Assembly (NCBI RefSeq): GCF_900091615.1
Contig: NZ_FMIA01000002.1
Location: 5,518,001 to 5,582,000 of the forward strand
DNA length: 64,000 bases
Direction of reading: 5' to 3'
From: Micromonospora yangpuensis
GTDB lineage: Bacteria > Actinomycetota > Actinomycetes > Mycobacteriales > Micromonosporaceae
The notes under the pieces are model-generated. The model worked only from the letters and a program-made list of their open reading frames with translations, was not told the origin of the DNA and did not search any database. Both the position numbers and the translations under genes were made by a program. Below, piece by piece: positions 18,477 through 26,860 of the stretch; within the stretch, counting starts at the first letter, position 1; each line of letters opens with the position of its first letter.

Positions 18477-19025
18477 ATGACCCTGGCGGCGTACGAGCAC
18501 GACGGACCGTGGACCGATGAGGAGTACCTCGCCCTCGGCGAGACGTCGCAACGCGTCGAACTCTTCGACGGGAGCCTCCACGTGACCCCAGCCCCCACCC
18601 CCCGCCACCAGCGGATCTCCCGAAAGCTCGGGAACCTGCTGGAGGCTGCCGCCGAGCCCGCCGGCCTGGATCTGCTGGAGGCGGTGAACGTCCGGTTACG
18701 TCCCGGCCGGGTGGTCATCCCCGACCTGGTGATGGCCCGCATCATCGACTTCGACGAGGTGTACGTCGAGGCGGCTGACGTACGGCTGGTGTGCGAGATC
18801 GTCGCACCCGGCAACGCGACCACCGACCGGGTGCTCAAGATGCACTACCACGCCGCCGCGGGCATCGACTGGTACCTGCTGGTCGAGCAGGCGACCGGGG
18901 TGCTGCGGCTGTACCGCCGGCGCAACCGGCACTTCGTCGAGGACTCGACAGGCAAGCCGGGTGACCCGCTGACCCTGGTCGATCCGGTACGGGTGAGCGT
19001 CGACCCGGCGGATCTGCTCCCGTAA
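18477..19025 (+). CDS. Uma2 family (DUF820) restriction-endonuclease-fold protein
   Basis: 182 aa of the Uma2/DUF820 family, a PD-(D/E)xK nuclease-fold group that is expanded in actinomycetes and cyanobacteria. Visible signatures: YLALGETSQRVELFDGSL, VIPDLVMA, and the strand LVCEIVAPGNATTDR, whose Glu with the upstream Asp would form the nuclease centre, plus KMHYHAAAGIDWYLLVEQ. ATG 18477 is preceded by GGAGG at 8 nt; GTG 18471 is less well placed. Genuine biological role in the family is uncertain (often near mobile DNA). Two decayed relatives occur at 32972-33052 and 33432-33750. Confidence 0.9.
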   Translation: MTLAAYEHDGPWTDEEYLALGETSQRVELFDGSLHVTPAPTPRHQRISRKLGNLLEAAAEPAGLDLLEAVNVRLRPGRVVIPDLVMARIIDFDEVYVEAADVRLVCEIVAPGNATTDRVLKMHYHAAAGIDWYLLVEQATGVLRLYRRRNRHFVEDSTGKPGDPLTLVDPVRVSVDPADLLP

Positions 19026-19127
19026 ATACCCGCCGGGCTTCGTTTCTGCCCCTACGGAGGCCCCGGTTCGGCGTAACGTAGGTCACTACTTGGCTGGTGG
19101 TCGATGCAGGCCCCGGCACGACTTGGC

Positions 19128-19247
19128 GTGCACACACCAGGGCGGTTCGGTGTGCGTACACCAGAGCGGTTCGGTGTGCGTACACCAGAGCGGTTCGGTG
19201 TGCGTACACCAGAGCGGTTCGGTGTGCGTACACCAGGGCGGTTGGGT
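19128..19247 (+). repeat. 24-bp minisatellite, 5 copies, upstream of sdh
   Basis: Unit GTGCGTACACCAGAGCGGTT CGGT; copies 2-4 are identical, copies 1 and 5 differ slightly. Located in the 387-bp gap 19026-19412. The remainder of the gap (19248-19412) is GC-rich with no credible ORF and must contain the sdh promoter unless it lies upstream of the repeat. Confidence 0.93.
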
Positions 19248-19412
19248 GGGTGCGGACCGGCGCGGCCTGGTCCGCGTGGACCGGGGCGGCCTGCGTGGAA
19301 CGAGGCGGCCTGGTGTGTGCAGGAACGCGGCAGCGGGTGCGGGTTTCCGGGTCCGGCTGTCCGGCAGGGACGTGATCCGTTGCCCGCGAGGGCCCCGTCA
19401 GGGAGAGACACG

Positions 19413-20219
19413 ATGACTTCGACGGCAACGAGACCGCGGGGGGCGCGGGCCCGCGCCGCCATCGCGGCCCGCACGTTGCGGACCGACCGCTGGTGGTTCC
19501 CACCGCTGATCACCGTGGTCCTGCTCAGCGCCTGGCTGGCGTACGGGACCGTGCGGATCTTCATGCACAAGTGGTACTGGGTGGCGGAGTACCACTACCT
19601 CACGCCGTTCTACTCGCCCTGCATCACCGACCGGTGCGTGCCGGAGGCCTCGCACTTCGGGCAGTTCCTCCCCGGCTGGTGGATCATCCCGGACGCCGCG
19701 CTGACCCTGCCGCTGCTGCTGCTGTTCCGGTTGACCTGCTACTACTACCGTAAGGCGTACTACCGGTCGTTCTGGTTGTCGCCACCGGCCTGCGCGGTGC
19801 CGGACGGGCACCAGAGCTACTCCGGTGAGACCCGCTTCCCGCTGCTCGGCCAGAACGCGCACCGGTACTTCTTCTACATCGCCGTGCTGATCTCGTTGAT
19901 CAACACCTGGGACGCCGTGCTGGCCTTCCACTCCCCCGAGGGCTTCGGGTTCGGCCTGGGCAACCTCATCCTGGTCGGCAACGTGACCATGCTCTGGGCG
20001 TACACGATCTCCTGCCACTCATGCCGGCACATCGTCGGCGGCCGGTTGAAGCACTTCTCGAAGCATCCGGTGCGGTACAAGGCGTGGACCGGGGTGTCCT
20101 GGCTGAACGTACGGCACATGCAGCTCGCCTGGATCACCCTCGGCACCCTGGTGGTGACCGATTTCTACATCATGGCGCTGGCTGCCGGCTGGTTCTCCGA
20201 CCTGCGGTTCATCAACTAG
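19413..20219 (+). CDS. sdhC: Succinate dehydrogenase membrane anchor subunit (Sdh1 type)
   Basis: 268-aa single membrane anchor like the mycobacterial Rv0249c subunit, expected to carry haem and reduce menaquinone. Five hydrophobic helices are visible (for example WWFPPLITVVLLSAWLAYG, PDAALTLPLLLLFRLTCYYY, FFYIAVLISLINTWDAVLAF, LILVGNVTMLWAYTISC, LAWITLGTLVVTDFYIMALA), with histidines in YHYLTPFYSP, NAHRYFF and CHSCRHIV as candidate haem ligands. ATG 19413 follows AGGGAGA. First gene of the sdhCAB operon; 8 nt from sdhA. Confidence 0.88.
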   Translation: MTSTATRPRGARARAAIAARTLRTDRWWFPPLITVVLLSAWLAYGTVRIFMHKWYWVAEYHYLTPFYSPCITDRCVPEASHFGQFLPGWWIIPDAALTLPLLLLFRLTCYYYRKAYYRSFWLSPPACAVPDGHQSYSGETRFPLLGQNAHRYFFYIAVLISLINTWDAVLAFHSPEGFGFGLGNLILVGNVTMLWAYTISCHSCRHIVGGRLKHFSKHPVRYKAWTGVSWLNVRHMQLAWITLGTLVVTDFYIMALAAGWFSDLRFIN

Positions 20220-20227
20220 AGGGCGAC

Positions 20228-22153
20228 ATGACCACTACCGACACCAGCACCACTCGCATCGAACGACACCACTACGACGTCGTGGTCATCGGGGCCGGCG
20301 GGGCCGGGCTGCGCGCGGCGATCGAGGCCCGGCTGGCCGGCCGGAAGACCGCGATCATCTCGAAGTCACTCTTCGGCAAGGCGCACACCGTGATGGCCGA
20401 GGGCGGCGCGGCGGCGGCGATGGGGAACGTGAACAGCCGGGACAGCTGGCAGGTGCACTTCCGCGACACCATGCGCGGCGGCAAGTTCCTCAACAACTTC
20501 CGGATGGCCGAGCTGCACGCCAAGGAGTCGCCGCAGCGGATCTGGGAGCTGGAGACGTACGGCGCGCTCTTCGACCGGACGAAGGACGGCAAGATCTCCC
20601 AGCGTAACTTCGGCGGGCACGAGTACCCGCGACTGGCGCACGTGGGCGACCGGACGGGCCTGGAGCTGATCCGTACCCTCCAGCAGAAGATCGTCTCGCT
20701 GCAGCAGGAGGACCGGCGGCAGTTCGGCAGCTACGACGCCCGGATCAAGGTCTTCTCCGAGACCACCGTCACCGAGCTGCTGCTCGACGGCGACCGGATC
20801 GCCGGGGCGTTCGGCTACTACCGGGAGTCCGGCGAGTTCGTCCTCTTCGAGGCCCCGGCGGTGGTGCTGGCCACCGGCGGCGTCGGCCGGTCCTACAAGG
20901 TCACCTCGAACTCCTGGGAGTACACCGGCGACGGGCACGCCCTGGCGCTGCGGGCCGGGGCGACGCTGATCAACATGGAGTTCCTGCAGTTCCATCCGAC
21001 CGGCATGGTCTGGCCGCCGTCGGTGAAGGGCATCCTGGTCACCGAGAGCGTCCGGGGCGACGGCGGGGTCCTGAAGAACTCCGACGGCAGGCGGTTCATG
21101 TTCGACTACGTCCCCGATGTCTTCCGCAAGCAGTACGCGGAGACCGAGCAGGAGGCGGACCGCTGGTACACCGACCCGGACAACAACCGGCGTCCGCCCG
21201 AGCTGCTCCCCCGCGACGAGGTCGCCCGCGCGATCAACAGCGAGGTCAAGGCCGGCCGGGGTACGCCCGCCGGCGGCGTCTTCCTGGACATCGCCTCCCG
21301 GCGTCCGGCCGAGGAGATCCGTCGCCGCCTGCCGTCGATGTACCACCAGTTCAAGGAGCTGGCCGACGTCGACATCACCGCCGAGCCGATGGAGGTCGGG
21401 CCGACCTGTCACTACGTGATGGGTGGCGTCGAGGTGGACCCGGACACGGCCGCCGCGTACGGGCAGGTACGCGGGCTCTTCGCCGCCGGTGAGGTCTCCG
21501 GCGGGATGCACGGGTCGAACCGGCTGGGCGGCAACTCCCTGTCGGACCTGTTGGTCTTCGGCAAGCGGGCGGGTGGACACGCGGCCTCGTACGTCGAGGG
21601 TCTGGGAGCCCGGCCGAAGATCGCGGTGAGCGCGGTCGAGGTCGCGGTGGAGACGGCGTTGGCGCCGTTGCAGCGCGACACCGGGGAGAGCCCGTACACC
21701 CTGCAGCAGGACCTGCAGGCGGTGATGGGTGACCTGGTGGGGATCATCCGCCGGCAGCACGAGCTTGAGGACGCCCTGCGCCGGCTGGGCGAGCTGCGGG
21801 AGCGGGTGGCCAAGGTCAGCGCGGTCGGCGGCCGGCGCTACAACCCGGGCTGGCACCTGGCGCTGGACCTGCGCAACATGCTGGTGGTCTCGGAGTGCAC
21901 CGCGCTGGCGGCGCTGGAACGCCGGGAGTCCCGGGGCGGGCACACCCGGGAGGACTTCCCAACGATGGAGCCGGCCTGGCGTCGGGTGAACCTGGTCTGC
22001 TCGCTCGACGGCGACACGGTACGGCTGGTGCACAAGCCGTTGCCGGCGATGCGGCCGGAGCTGGTCGACCTCTTCGACCCCGCCGAGCTGGCCAAGTACC
22101 TGACCGACGAGGAGTTGGCCGACGTCGACGCCCGCGCGGAGAAGGAGAGCTGA
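20228..22153 (+). CDS. sdhA: Succinate dehydrogenase/fumarate reductase flavoprotein subunit
   Basis: 641-aa FAD subunit oxidising succinate to fumarate in the TCA cycle. FAD-binding GAGGAGLRAAIEA begins near residue 21; the covalent-FAD region is SKSLFGKAHTVMAEGG; substrate-site motifs QFHPTG and TCHYVMGG(V)EVDPDT are intact, as is GEVSGGMHGSNRLGGNSL. Matches the Rv0248c-type Sdh1 A subunit. 8-nt spacing to the anchor gene and 4-nt gap to sdhB show one operon. Confidence 0.96.
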   Translation: MTTTDTSTTRIERHHYDVVVIGAGGAGLRAAIEARLAGRKTAIISKSLFGKAHTVMAEGGAAAAMGNVNSRDSWQVHFRDTMRGGKFLNNFRMAELHAKESPQRIWELETYGALFDRTKDGKISQRNFGGHEYPRLAHVGDRTGLELIRTLQQKIVSLQQEDRRQFGSYDARIKVFSETTVTELLLDGDRIAGAFGYYRESGEFVLFEAPAVVLATGGVGRSYKVTSNSWEYTGDGHALALRAGATLINMEFLQFHPTGMVWPPSVKGILVTESVRGDGGVLKNSDGRRFMFDYVPDVFRKQYAETEQEADRWYTDPDNNRRPPELLPRDEVARAINSEVKAGRGTPAGGVFLDIASRRPAEEIRRRLPSMYHQFKELADVDITAEPMEVGPTCHYVMGGVEVDPDTAAAYGQVRGLFAAGEVSGGMHGSNRLGGNSLSDLLVFGKRAGGHAASYVEGLGARPKIAVSAVEVAVETALAPLQRDTGESPYTLQQDLQAVMGDLVGIIRRQHELEDALRRLGELRERVAKVSAVGGRRYNPGWHLALDLRNMLVVSECTALAALERRESRGGHTREDFPTMEPAWRRVNLVCSLDGDTVRLVHKPLPAMRPELVDLFDPAELAKYLTDEELADVDARAEKES

Positions 22154-22157
22154 CGAC

Positions 22158-23258
22158 ATGGGCGAACAGAACTCCCCGACCACCGGTACGCCGGGCGGGA
22201 AGCGACAGTTCCGGATCTGGCGGGGTGACGCCGGCGGCGGCGAGCTGACCGACTACCAGGTGGAGGTGAACGAGGGCGAGGTGGTCCTCGACGTGATCCA
22301 CCGCCTGCAGGCCACCGACGCGCCGGATCTGGCCTGCCGGTGGAACTGCAAGGCCGGCAAGTGCGGTTCCTGCTCGATGGAGATCAACGGCAAGCCGCGG
22401 CTGGGCTGCATGACCCGGATGTCGACGTTCGGCGACGACGAGACCGTCACGGTCACCCCGTTGCGGACCTTCCCGATCATCCGGGACCTGGTCACCGACG
22501 TGTCGTTCAACTACGACAAGGCGCGGGAGACGCCGGCCTTCGCGCCGCCGGCCGACGTGGCTCCGGGTGACTACCGGATGCAGCAGGTGGACGTGGAGCG
22601 CTCGCAGGAGTTCCGCAAGTGCATCGAGTGCTTCCTGTGCCAGACGGTCTGCCACGTGATCCGCGACCACGAGGAGAACAAGCACGCCTTCGCCGGGCCC
22701 CGGTACTTCATCCGCGCCGCCGAGCTGGACATGCACCCCCTGGACACCCGGGGTGACCGCAAGGAGTACGCGCAGGCGGAGCAGGGCCTCGGCTTCTGCA
22801 ACATCACCAAGTGCTGCACCGAGGTCTGCCCCGAGCACATCAAGATCACCGACAACGCGATCATCCCCATGAAGGAACGGGTCGTCGATCGCAGGTACGA
22901 TCCCCTCGTATGGCTCGGTAACAAGATCTTTCGGAGGGGTCAGGTGCCTCAGACCAGCGTGACCAGCTCACCGCACGGCGGTGCCGTCCACTCCAGCGCG
23001 GAGCACGGCGGCGTGCACTCGCACGCGGGGGGCTCGCACGACCCGCAGGCCGAGGCGCAGGCGCAGCAGGGCGTCAACTGGCACCGCGAGGTGCCCCGAC
23101 CGACCGCCCCGCCGGTCGACGACAACGGCAAGCTGCCGCTGACCGAGCTCACCTTCGACCGGGCCGCCGCGCCGTCGCCGTTCGGTGACGACGTGACGTT
23201 CCCGATCCCGCCGGAGCACCTCAACTTCGCCCACCCGAAGCAGGACGAACAGTACTGA
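22158..23258 (+). CDS. sdhB: Succinate dehydrogenase iron-sulfur subunit with extra C-terminal tail
   Basis: 366 aa. Residues 1-260 are an ordinary SdhB: [2Fe-2S] cysteines in CRWNCKAGKCGSC (60-72), then CIECFLCQTVCHV and CNITKCCTEVCPEHI for the [4Fe-4S]/[3Fe-4S] clusters, ending at VWLGNKIFRR where Sdh1-type B subunits normally stop. Residues 261-366 are a His/Ser/Gly-rich linker (SPHGGAVHSSAEHGGVHS) followed by an acidic-aromatic segment (GVNWHREVPRPTAPP and FPIPPEHLNFAHP). An in-frame GTG at 22944 preceded by GGAGGGG could also start this tail separately. Function of the tail unknown. Confidence 0.92.
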   Translation: MGEQNSPTTGTPGGKRQFRIWRGDAGGGELTDYQVEVNEGEVVLDVIHRLQATDAPDLACRWNCKAGKCGSCSMEINGKPRLGCMTRMSTFGDDETVTVTPLRTFPIIRDLVTDVSFNYDKARETPAFAPPADVAPGDYRMQQVDVERSQEFRKCIECFLCQTVCHVIRDHEENKHAFAGPRYFIRAAELDMHPLDTRGDRKEYAQAEQGLGFCNITKCCTEVCPEHIKITDNAIIPMKERVVDRRYDPLVWLGNKIFRRGQVPQTSVTSSPHGGAVHSSAEHGGVHSHAGGSHDPQAEAQAQQGVNWHREVPRPTAPPVDDNGKLPLTELTFDRAAAPSPFGDDVTFPIPPEHLNFAHPKQDEQY

Positions 23259-23270
23259 TCCGGACAACCC

Positions 23271-23299
23271 GGGGGCCGCGGCACACGCCGTCGGCCCCC
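23271..23299 (+). terminator. Hairpin terminator of the sdhCAB operon
   Basis: GGGGGCCGCGGC, loop ACAC, GCCGTCGGCCCCC: 12 paired bases with a single bulged T, 12 nt after the sdhB stop. Confidence 0.8.
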
Positions 23300-23400
23300 G
23301 TGCCGTTTGCGGCCGGCAGCCTCGTGCCGTTTGTGGCCGGGCAGCTGGCAGCCTCGTGCCGGTTGTGGCCGGGCAGCTGGCAGCCTCGTGCCGTTTTCGG
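23300..23400 (+). repeat. ~32-bp tandem repeat after sdhB
   Basis: GTGCCGTTTGTGGCCGGGCA GCTGGCAGCCTC repeated about three times with small changes, between the sdh terminator and the convergent NUDIX gene. Confidence 0.85.
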
Positions 23401-23457
23401 TCGCGAGGCGCGGTTCTGCGGTCGAGAGGCGCGGGTTGTCGGCCGAGCGGCCGGCGG

Positions 23458-23991
23458 TCAGCGGCCGGTCGCCAGGAGTGGGCGGAGGGCTTCGACGATG
23501 GGGGCATCGGCGGGCAGCCAGGTGACCGTGTCCAGCTCGGCGGCGGAGAGCCAGCGCATCGCCGAGTGCTCCAGCGCCTTCGGTTCGTCGCCGTACAACA
23601 GGCGGGCGGCATACACTTTCAGTACGCTCCGACCGTGGGCCATCCGGACGTTCCGACCCACCCGGTCGCCGATCTCGACCCGTACGGCGAGCTCCTCGGC
23701 GCACTCGCGGACCAGCGCCGCGGTCTCGCTCTCGCCCGGCTCGACCTTGCCACCGGGAAACTCCCACATCCCGGCGACCTCGGGCGGCGCGGTGCGGGCA
23801 CAGGCGAGCACCCGCCCGTCGTGGATGATCGCCGCACCCACGACGACCTTCGGGCTCCGCCGCTCGGGCTGGCCGCTCGCACTGATCCGTTCGGTCCGCA
23901 CGGGCGTCCAGCGTGCCAGATCAATAGGCGGTTTGGGTACCGTAGCCAGCCGCTCGTTCAGTAGATGAGGTAATTGTGGGCGTGGACACAC
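23458..23991 (-). CDS. NUDIX (MutT-type) pyrophosphohydrolase
   Basis: 177 aa; the NUDIX box is present (GKVEPGESETAALVRECAEELAV, positions about 80-102) directly after MWEFPGG, the arrangement of MutT/(d)CTP pyrophosphatases that sanitise nucleotide pools. The start is doubtful: GTG 23991 gives a 45-residue extension with no family similarity; GTG 23901 (residue 31) is closer to normal MutT length. Divergent from the dehydratase-like gene at 24084. Confidence 0.88.
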   Translation of the reverse strand: MCPRPQLPHLLNERLATVPKPPIDLARWTPVRTERISASGQPERRSPKVVVGAAIIHDGRVLACARTAPPEVAGMWEFPGGKVEPGESETAALVRECAEELAVRVEIGDRVGRNVRMAHGRSVLKVYAARLLYGDEPKALEHSAMRWLSAAELDTVTWLPADAPIVEALRPLLATGR

Positions 23992-24083
23992 CCGCCAGGC
24001 GACGACAGACTAGAGGCACAGACAAGACACGGGTGGGCGACGATTTGGCCACAAGCCGGCAACGACGCCTGGGAGGTGCGGTG

Positions 24084-24392
24084 ATGCGTGTGCTGTTCAG
24101 CGGCCGGGCGAAGCGCGACTACCTCAGTGACGCGCTCACCCTGCTGTCCGGGTGGACCCGCGAGGGTGAGCAGATCCGCCGCACGCTGGTGATGGACGAC
24201 GCCCAGCACGCGGCCCTGACCGAGCGGGTCAAGGTCGTCTCGGACGCGCTGCACCTGCGTCCGGAGATCAGCCGCCGGGCCGACGAGACGCAGATCTGCG
24301 TCGGGCACCCCGACGACCGGCCGTTGTCCGAGGGTGAGGTCCTGCTGGCCGCCCGCATCGAGGACGCGTACCGCGCCGTCACCGCGCCCTGA
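24084..24392 (+). CDS. Pterin-4a-carbinolamine dehydratase-like protein, degenerate active site
   Basis: 102 aa with the PCD fold: LLSGWTREGEQIRRTLVM, then helix TERVKVVSDAL and GHPDDRPLSEGEVLLAARIE. True dehydratases have a HHPE-type motif after the first helix; here the aligned position reads LRPEIS, so both catalytic histidines are lost, although the later His (VGHPDD) remains. It may be non-enzymatic or bind another ligand. ATG 24084 follows GGGAGGTGCG; a longer upstream frame is unsupported. Stand-alone gene. Confidence 0.75.
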   Translation: MRVLFSGRAKRDYLSDALTLLSGWTREGEQIRRTLVMDDAQHAALTERVKVVSDALHLRPEISRRADETQICVGHPDDRPLSEGEVLLAARIEDAYRAVTAP

Positions 24393-24540
24393 GCATCCAC
24401 CTGCTCCCGCCTCCCCGGCTGGATCCGACCTACCCGTCAGGCTAGGACCTCAGGCCGCGTCACGCTGTCCCGGTGCCGACTCCCACCACCGGGTACGCCA
24501 TGACTGGCCGCGTTGGCATGCCCCCTTTACCGTCGAAGAC

Positions 24541-24903
24541 ATGGCAAACGCGACGTACGACCGCAAGGAGCAGTTCCAGCAGATCCAGAGCGGGCTGCTC
24601 GACGGGGAACAGATCATCGCCGTCTACGACGCGGTGGGCACCGGGACCGGATTCATCGGCCTCACCGACCGGCGCGTGATCATCCAGGACCGCTCCTTCG
24701 TCGGGAAGCGGTACGCGATCACCAGCATCCCGTACTCGAAGATCACCAGCGTGAGCGTGGTGAGCAACAAGTCCTGGGGCGGCTCGTTCTTCTCCAGCGG
24801 GTCGATCGCCATCCACGTCGGTACCCACACCTACGAGGTGGAGTTCCGGGGCGACCAGAAGAGCCACCACGTACACAACGTAATCCTCCACTACATCTCC
24901 TGA
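24541..24903 (+). CDS. Bacterial PH-domain protein
   Basis: 120 aa, almost entirely one bacterial pleckstrin-homology-like domain: LLDGEQIIAVYDAVGTGTGF, LTDRRVIIQDRSF, ITSIPYSKITSVSV, and a C-terminal helix (DQKSHHVHNVILHYIS). No membrane segment. Such proteins are small single-domain units of unknown role. ATG 24541 has TACCGT 9-10 nt upstream rather than a ribosome site. Dispersed element D begins 3 nt after its stop. Confidence 0.85.
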   Translation: MANATYDRKEQFQQIQSGLLDGEQIIAVYDAVGTGTGFIGLTDRRVIIQDRSFVGKRYAITSIPYSKITSVSVVSNKSWGGSFFSSGSIAIHVGTHTYEVEFRGDQKSHHVHNVILHYIS

Positions 24904-24905
24904 GG

Positions 24906-24960
24906 TGTAAGGAAGGGCCCCCTGTTAACGCTTTCGGTAGAGAGGGGTTCCCCGCTCACC
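24906..24960 (+). repeat. Dispersed ~50-bp element, copy D
   Basis: GTAAGGAAGGGCCCCC TGTTAACGCT, TTCGGTAGAG, AGGGGTTCCCCGCTCACC, 3-nt downstream of the PH-domain gene; followed by repeated DNA to 25130. Confidence 0.93.
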
Positions 24961-25051
24961 CCCGAGCCGGCGACCCGGCCCGACGGGCGCCACGGAGCCA
25001 GCACGGAGAGTGATTGGTGCAGCGCCTACGGCCCGGACCGACGGGCGGCGG

Positions 25052-25130
25052 CCCCGACCCGACGGACGCGGCACAAGCGGCCCGACCCGACGGACGCGGC
25101 ACAAGCGGCCCGACCCGACGGACGCGGCGG
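25052..25130 (+). repeat. 28-bp tandem repeat, ~2.7 copies
   Basis: Unit GCGGCACAAGCGGCCCGACC CGACGGAC between element D and the DUF218 promoter. Together the two fill the 283-bp gap 24904-25186. Confidence 0.88.
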
Positions 25131-25174
25131 AGGCAGCGCGGGGACGGTGACGTAGCGGGGTGGGCGGCGCTTGG

Positions 25175-25180
25175 GATACT
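25175..25180 (+). promoter_or_regulatory. -10-like GATACT, leaderless start of the DUF218 gene
   Basis: GATACT ends 6 nt before ATG 25187 and no ribosome site is present, which would put the transcription start at the A of the ATG. Confidence 0.5.
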
Positions 25181-25186
25181 CGACGT

Positions 25187-25918
25187 ATGCGGAAGTGGAT
25201 CTCCAGAACGTGGTCGGGTGCGTGGACGTTCTGGCGGTCCGACGGGCATCCGGTCCGGCGTCGCCTGCTCCGGGCCGGTCTCGCCCTCGCCCTGGCCGCC
25301 GGTCTCGGCGTGGGCGCGGTGGTGGCCAGCACCGGTTGGATCCGCACCGGCGCCGACGGGCACCTCTACGCCGAGCACGACGTCCCCGAGGCGCCGGTCG
25401 CGCTGGTGCTCGGCACCAGGGTGTACCCGGACGGGACGCCGTCGCCGTTTCTCGCCGGTCGGTTGGCGGTCGCCCAACGGCTGCTGGAAACCGGGAAGGT
25501 CCAGGCCATCCTGGTCTCCGGCGACAACATGAACCACGACTACAACGAGCCCGAGGCAATGCGGCGCTGGCTGGTCGAGCAGGGCGTACCCGCCGAGAAG
25601 GTGGTGCTCGACTACGCCGGTTACGACACGTACGACTCATGTGCCCGGGCCAAGCGGATCTTCGGCGTACAGCAGGCGACCGTGGTCACCCAGACCTTCC
25701 ACCTGCCCCGCGCGGTGACGGTGTGCCGCCGGCTCGGCATCGACGCCGTCGGGGTCGGCGACACGAGCGCCCGGGCCTACGAGCGAACCTGGCGGATCAG
25801 CTCCAGCCGGGAGTACGGTGCCGCCCTCAAGGCCGCCGTCGACGTCCTTTCCGGCCGTGACCCGAGCCGCCTCGGCCCCAGCGAGAGCACCCTGGACGAC
25901 GCGCTGCGCACCAGCTGA
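25187..25918 (+). CDS. YdcF/SanA-like DUF218 membrane-anchored protein
   Basis: 243 aa: basic N-terminus, one transmembrane helix (LLRAGLALALAAGLGVGAVVAS, residues about 35-57) and an extracytoplasmic DUF218 domain with ALVLGTRVYPDGTPSP, ILVSGDN, VVLDYAGYDTYDSCARAK and VVTQTFHLPRAV. Members such as SanA and ElyC act on cell-envelope integrity or vancomycin exclusion; that link is by family only. ATG 25187 chosen over the in-frame GTG 25160. Followed by repeated DNA. Confidence 0.9.
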   Translation: MRKWISRTWSGAWTFWRSDGHPVRRRLLRAGLALALAAGLGVGAVVASTGWIRTGADGHLYAEHDVPEAPVALVLGTRVYPDGTPSPFLAGRLAVAQRLLETGKVQAILVSGDNMNHDYNEPEAMRRWLVEQGVPAEKVVLDYAGYDTYDSCARAKRIFGVQQATVVTQTFHLPRAVTVCRRLGIDAVGVGDTSARAYERTWRISSSREYGAALKAAVDVLSGRDPSRLGPSESTLDDALRTS

Positions 25919-25924
25919 CCAGCG

Positions 25925-26100
25925 GCCGAGCACCGCTCGGGCGGTCCGCCCCTCGGGTCCTCGGCCGCCCGGGTCCTCGGCCGCTCGGGCGGCCAGCAGA
26001 ACAGCCGGTCGGCCCCGCTCGGGCGGTCAGCAGAGCATCCGGTCGGCCGCTCGGGCGGCCAGCAGAACAGCCGGTCGGCCCCGCTCGGGCGGTCAGCAGT
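25925..26100 (+). repeat. Imperfect ~70-bp direct repeat
   Basis: Two near-identical units of the type CTCGGGCGGCCAGCAGAACA GCCGGTCGGCC, each joined to CTCGGGCGGTCAGCAG, between the DUF218 stop and the end of the M15 gene. Confidence 0.8.
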
Positions 26101-26860
26101 TCGGGGCCCGCCAGAACTGGGTGTCCCGGTTGGCGACGTGGACGTGGTCGTCGTGGCCGGGATATCCGGGGCCGAGGATCTCCCGGAAGCCGCAGGTCCG
26201 GGCCGTCCGCCACAGTTGGCACTGGCTGGGCCGGCTGGCCAGCCCCAGGTCGGCCGCCTTGCCGAAGGTGTGCAGGCTGTTCGTGGCACCGCCGACCCGG
26301 CTGTTGCAGGAGACGCTCCGGAAGCCGGAGGTGATGACGATCGGCCGGTCGCCGAGCTTGTGGCGCAACGCCTCCAACTGCCACATCACCAACAGCAGAT
26401 TCTGCCGTACGACACTGGCCGGAACCGCCCCACCTGAGAAGCCCGTCTCACCGCAACCGCCGGTGAATTCCGGGTACGAGAAATGCGTCGGCGTACAGTC
26501 CTGTTTTTGTAGGGAATAAATGATGTTGAACGTTTCCGGGCCGGCGGTCCCGGTGGTGTTCTGCAGCCCGTAGCCGGCCTTGAACCGGCGCACCGCCGCC
26601 GCCGTGGCCGGGCCGTAGACGCCGTCGACCGCGAGCGTCTCACCCTGCTCGACCCAGCCGGAGATGCGGATCTGCAACTGGGTGACGTCCGGGCCGGTAG
26701 CACCTTGCGACAGGGTGCGGGTCCAGGTGAAACAGGCGTCGCTCGGGCCGACCGCCGCGCTCGTGGCCGACTCCCCCACGGCGCTGCCTGAGGTACGGTC
26801 CGCAGCGGACGAACCCAGCGCACAATTGACTGAAAGCATTCTGAAGACACCATCGAACAT
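26093..26860 (-). CDS. Peptidoglycan-binding / zinc D-Ala-D-Ala carboxypeptidase (M15A)
   Basis: 255 aa from ATG 26860. Residues 40-115 are a PG-binding_1 domain (RTLSQGATGPDVTQLQIRIS, VDGVYGPATAAAVRRFKAGYG). The C-terminal M15A domain has ITSGFRSVSCN, the zinc motif HTFGKAAD (His-x6-Asp) and DDHVHV. Normally exported to trim peptidoglycan stem peptides, but no convincing signal peptide is found: with GGAG 6 nt upstream of ATG 26860 the protein begins MFDGVFRMLSVNCALGSSAA. Other frames there offer none either. Upstream TTGACC resembles a -35. Catalytic domain intact. Confidence 0.85.
   Translation of the reverse strand: MFDGVFRMLSVNCALGSSAADRTSGSAVGESATSAAVGPSDACFTWTRTLSQGATGPDVTQLQIRISGWVEQGETLAVDGVYGPATAAAVRRFKAGYGLQNTTGTAGPETFNIIYSLQKQDCTPTHFSYPEFTGGCGETGFSGGAVPASVVRQNLLLVMWQLEALRHKLGDRPIVITSGFRSVSCNSRVGGATNSLHTFGKAADLGLASRPSQCQLWRTARTCGFREILGPGYPGHDDHVHVANRDTQFWRAPNC

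Noticed and set aside
18211..19247. CRISPR-like arrays
   Set aside because: Units repeat head to tail with no spacers, and no cas gene is present; they are minisatellites.
22896..22920. TACGAT followed by ATG inside sdhB as a leaderless small gene
   Set aside because: The frame is ATG GCT CGG TAA, three codons, and lies in conserved SdhB coding sequence.
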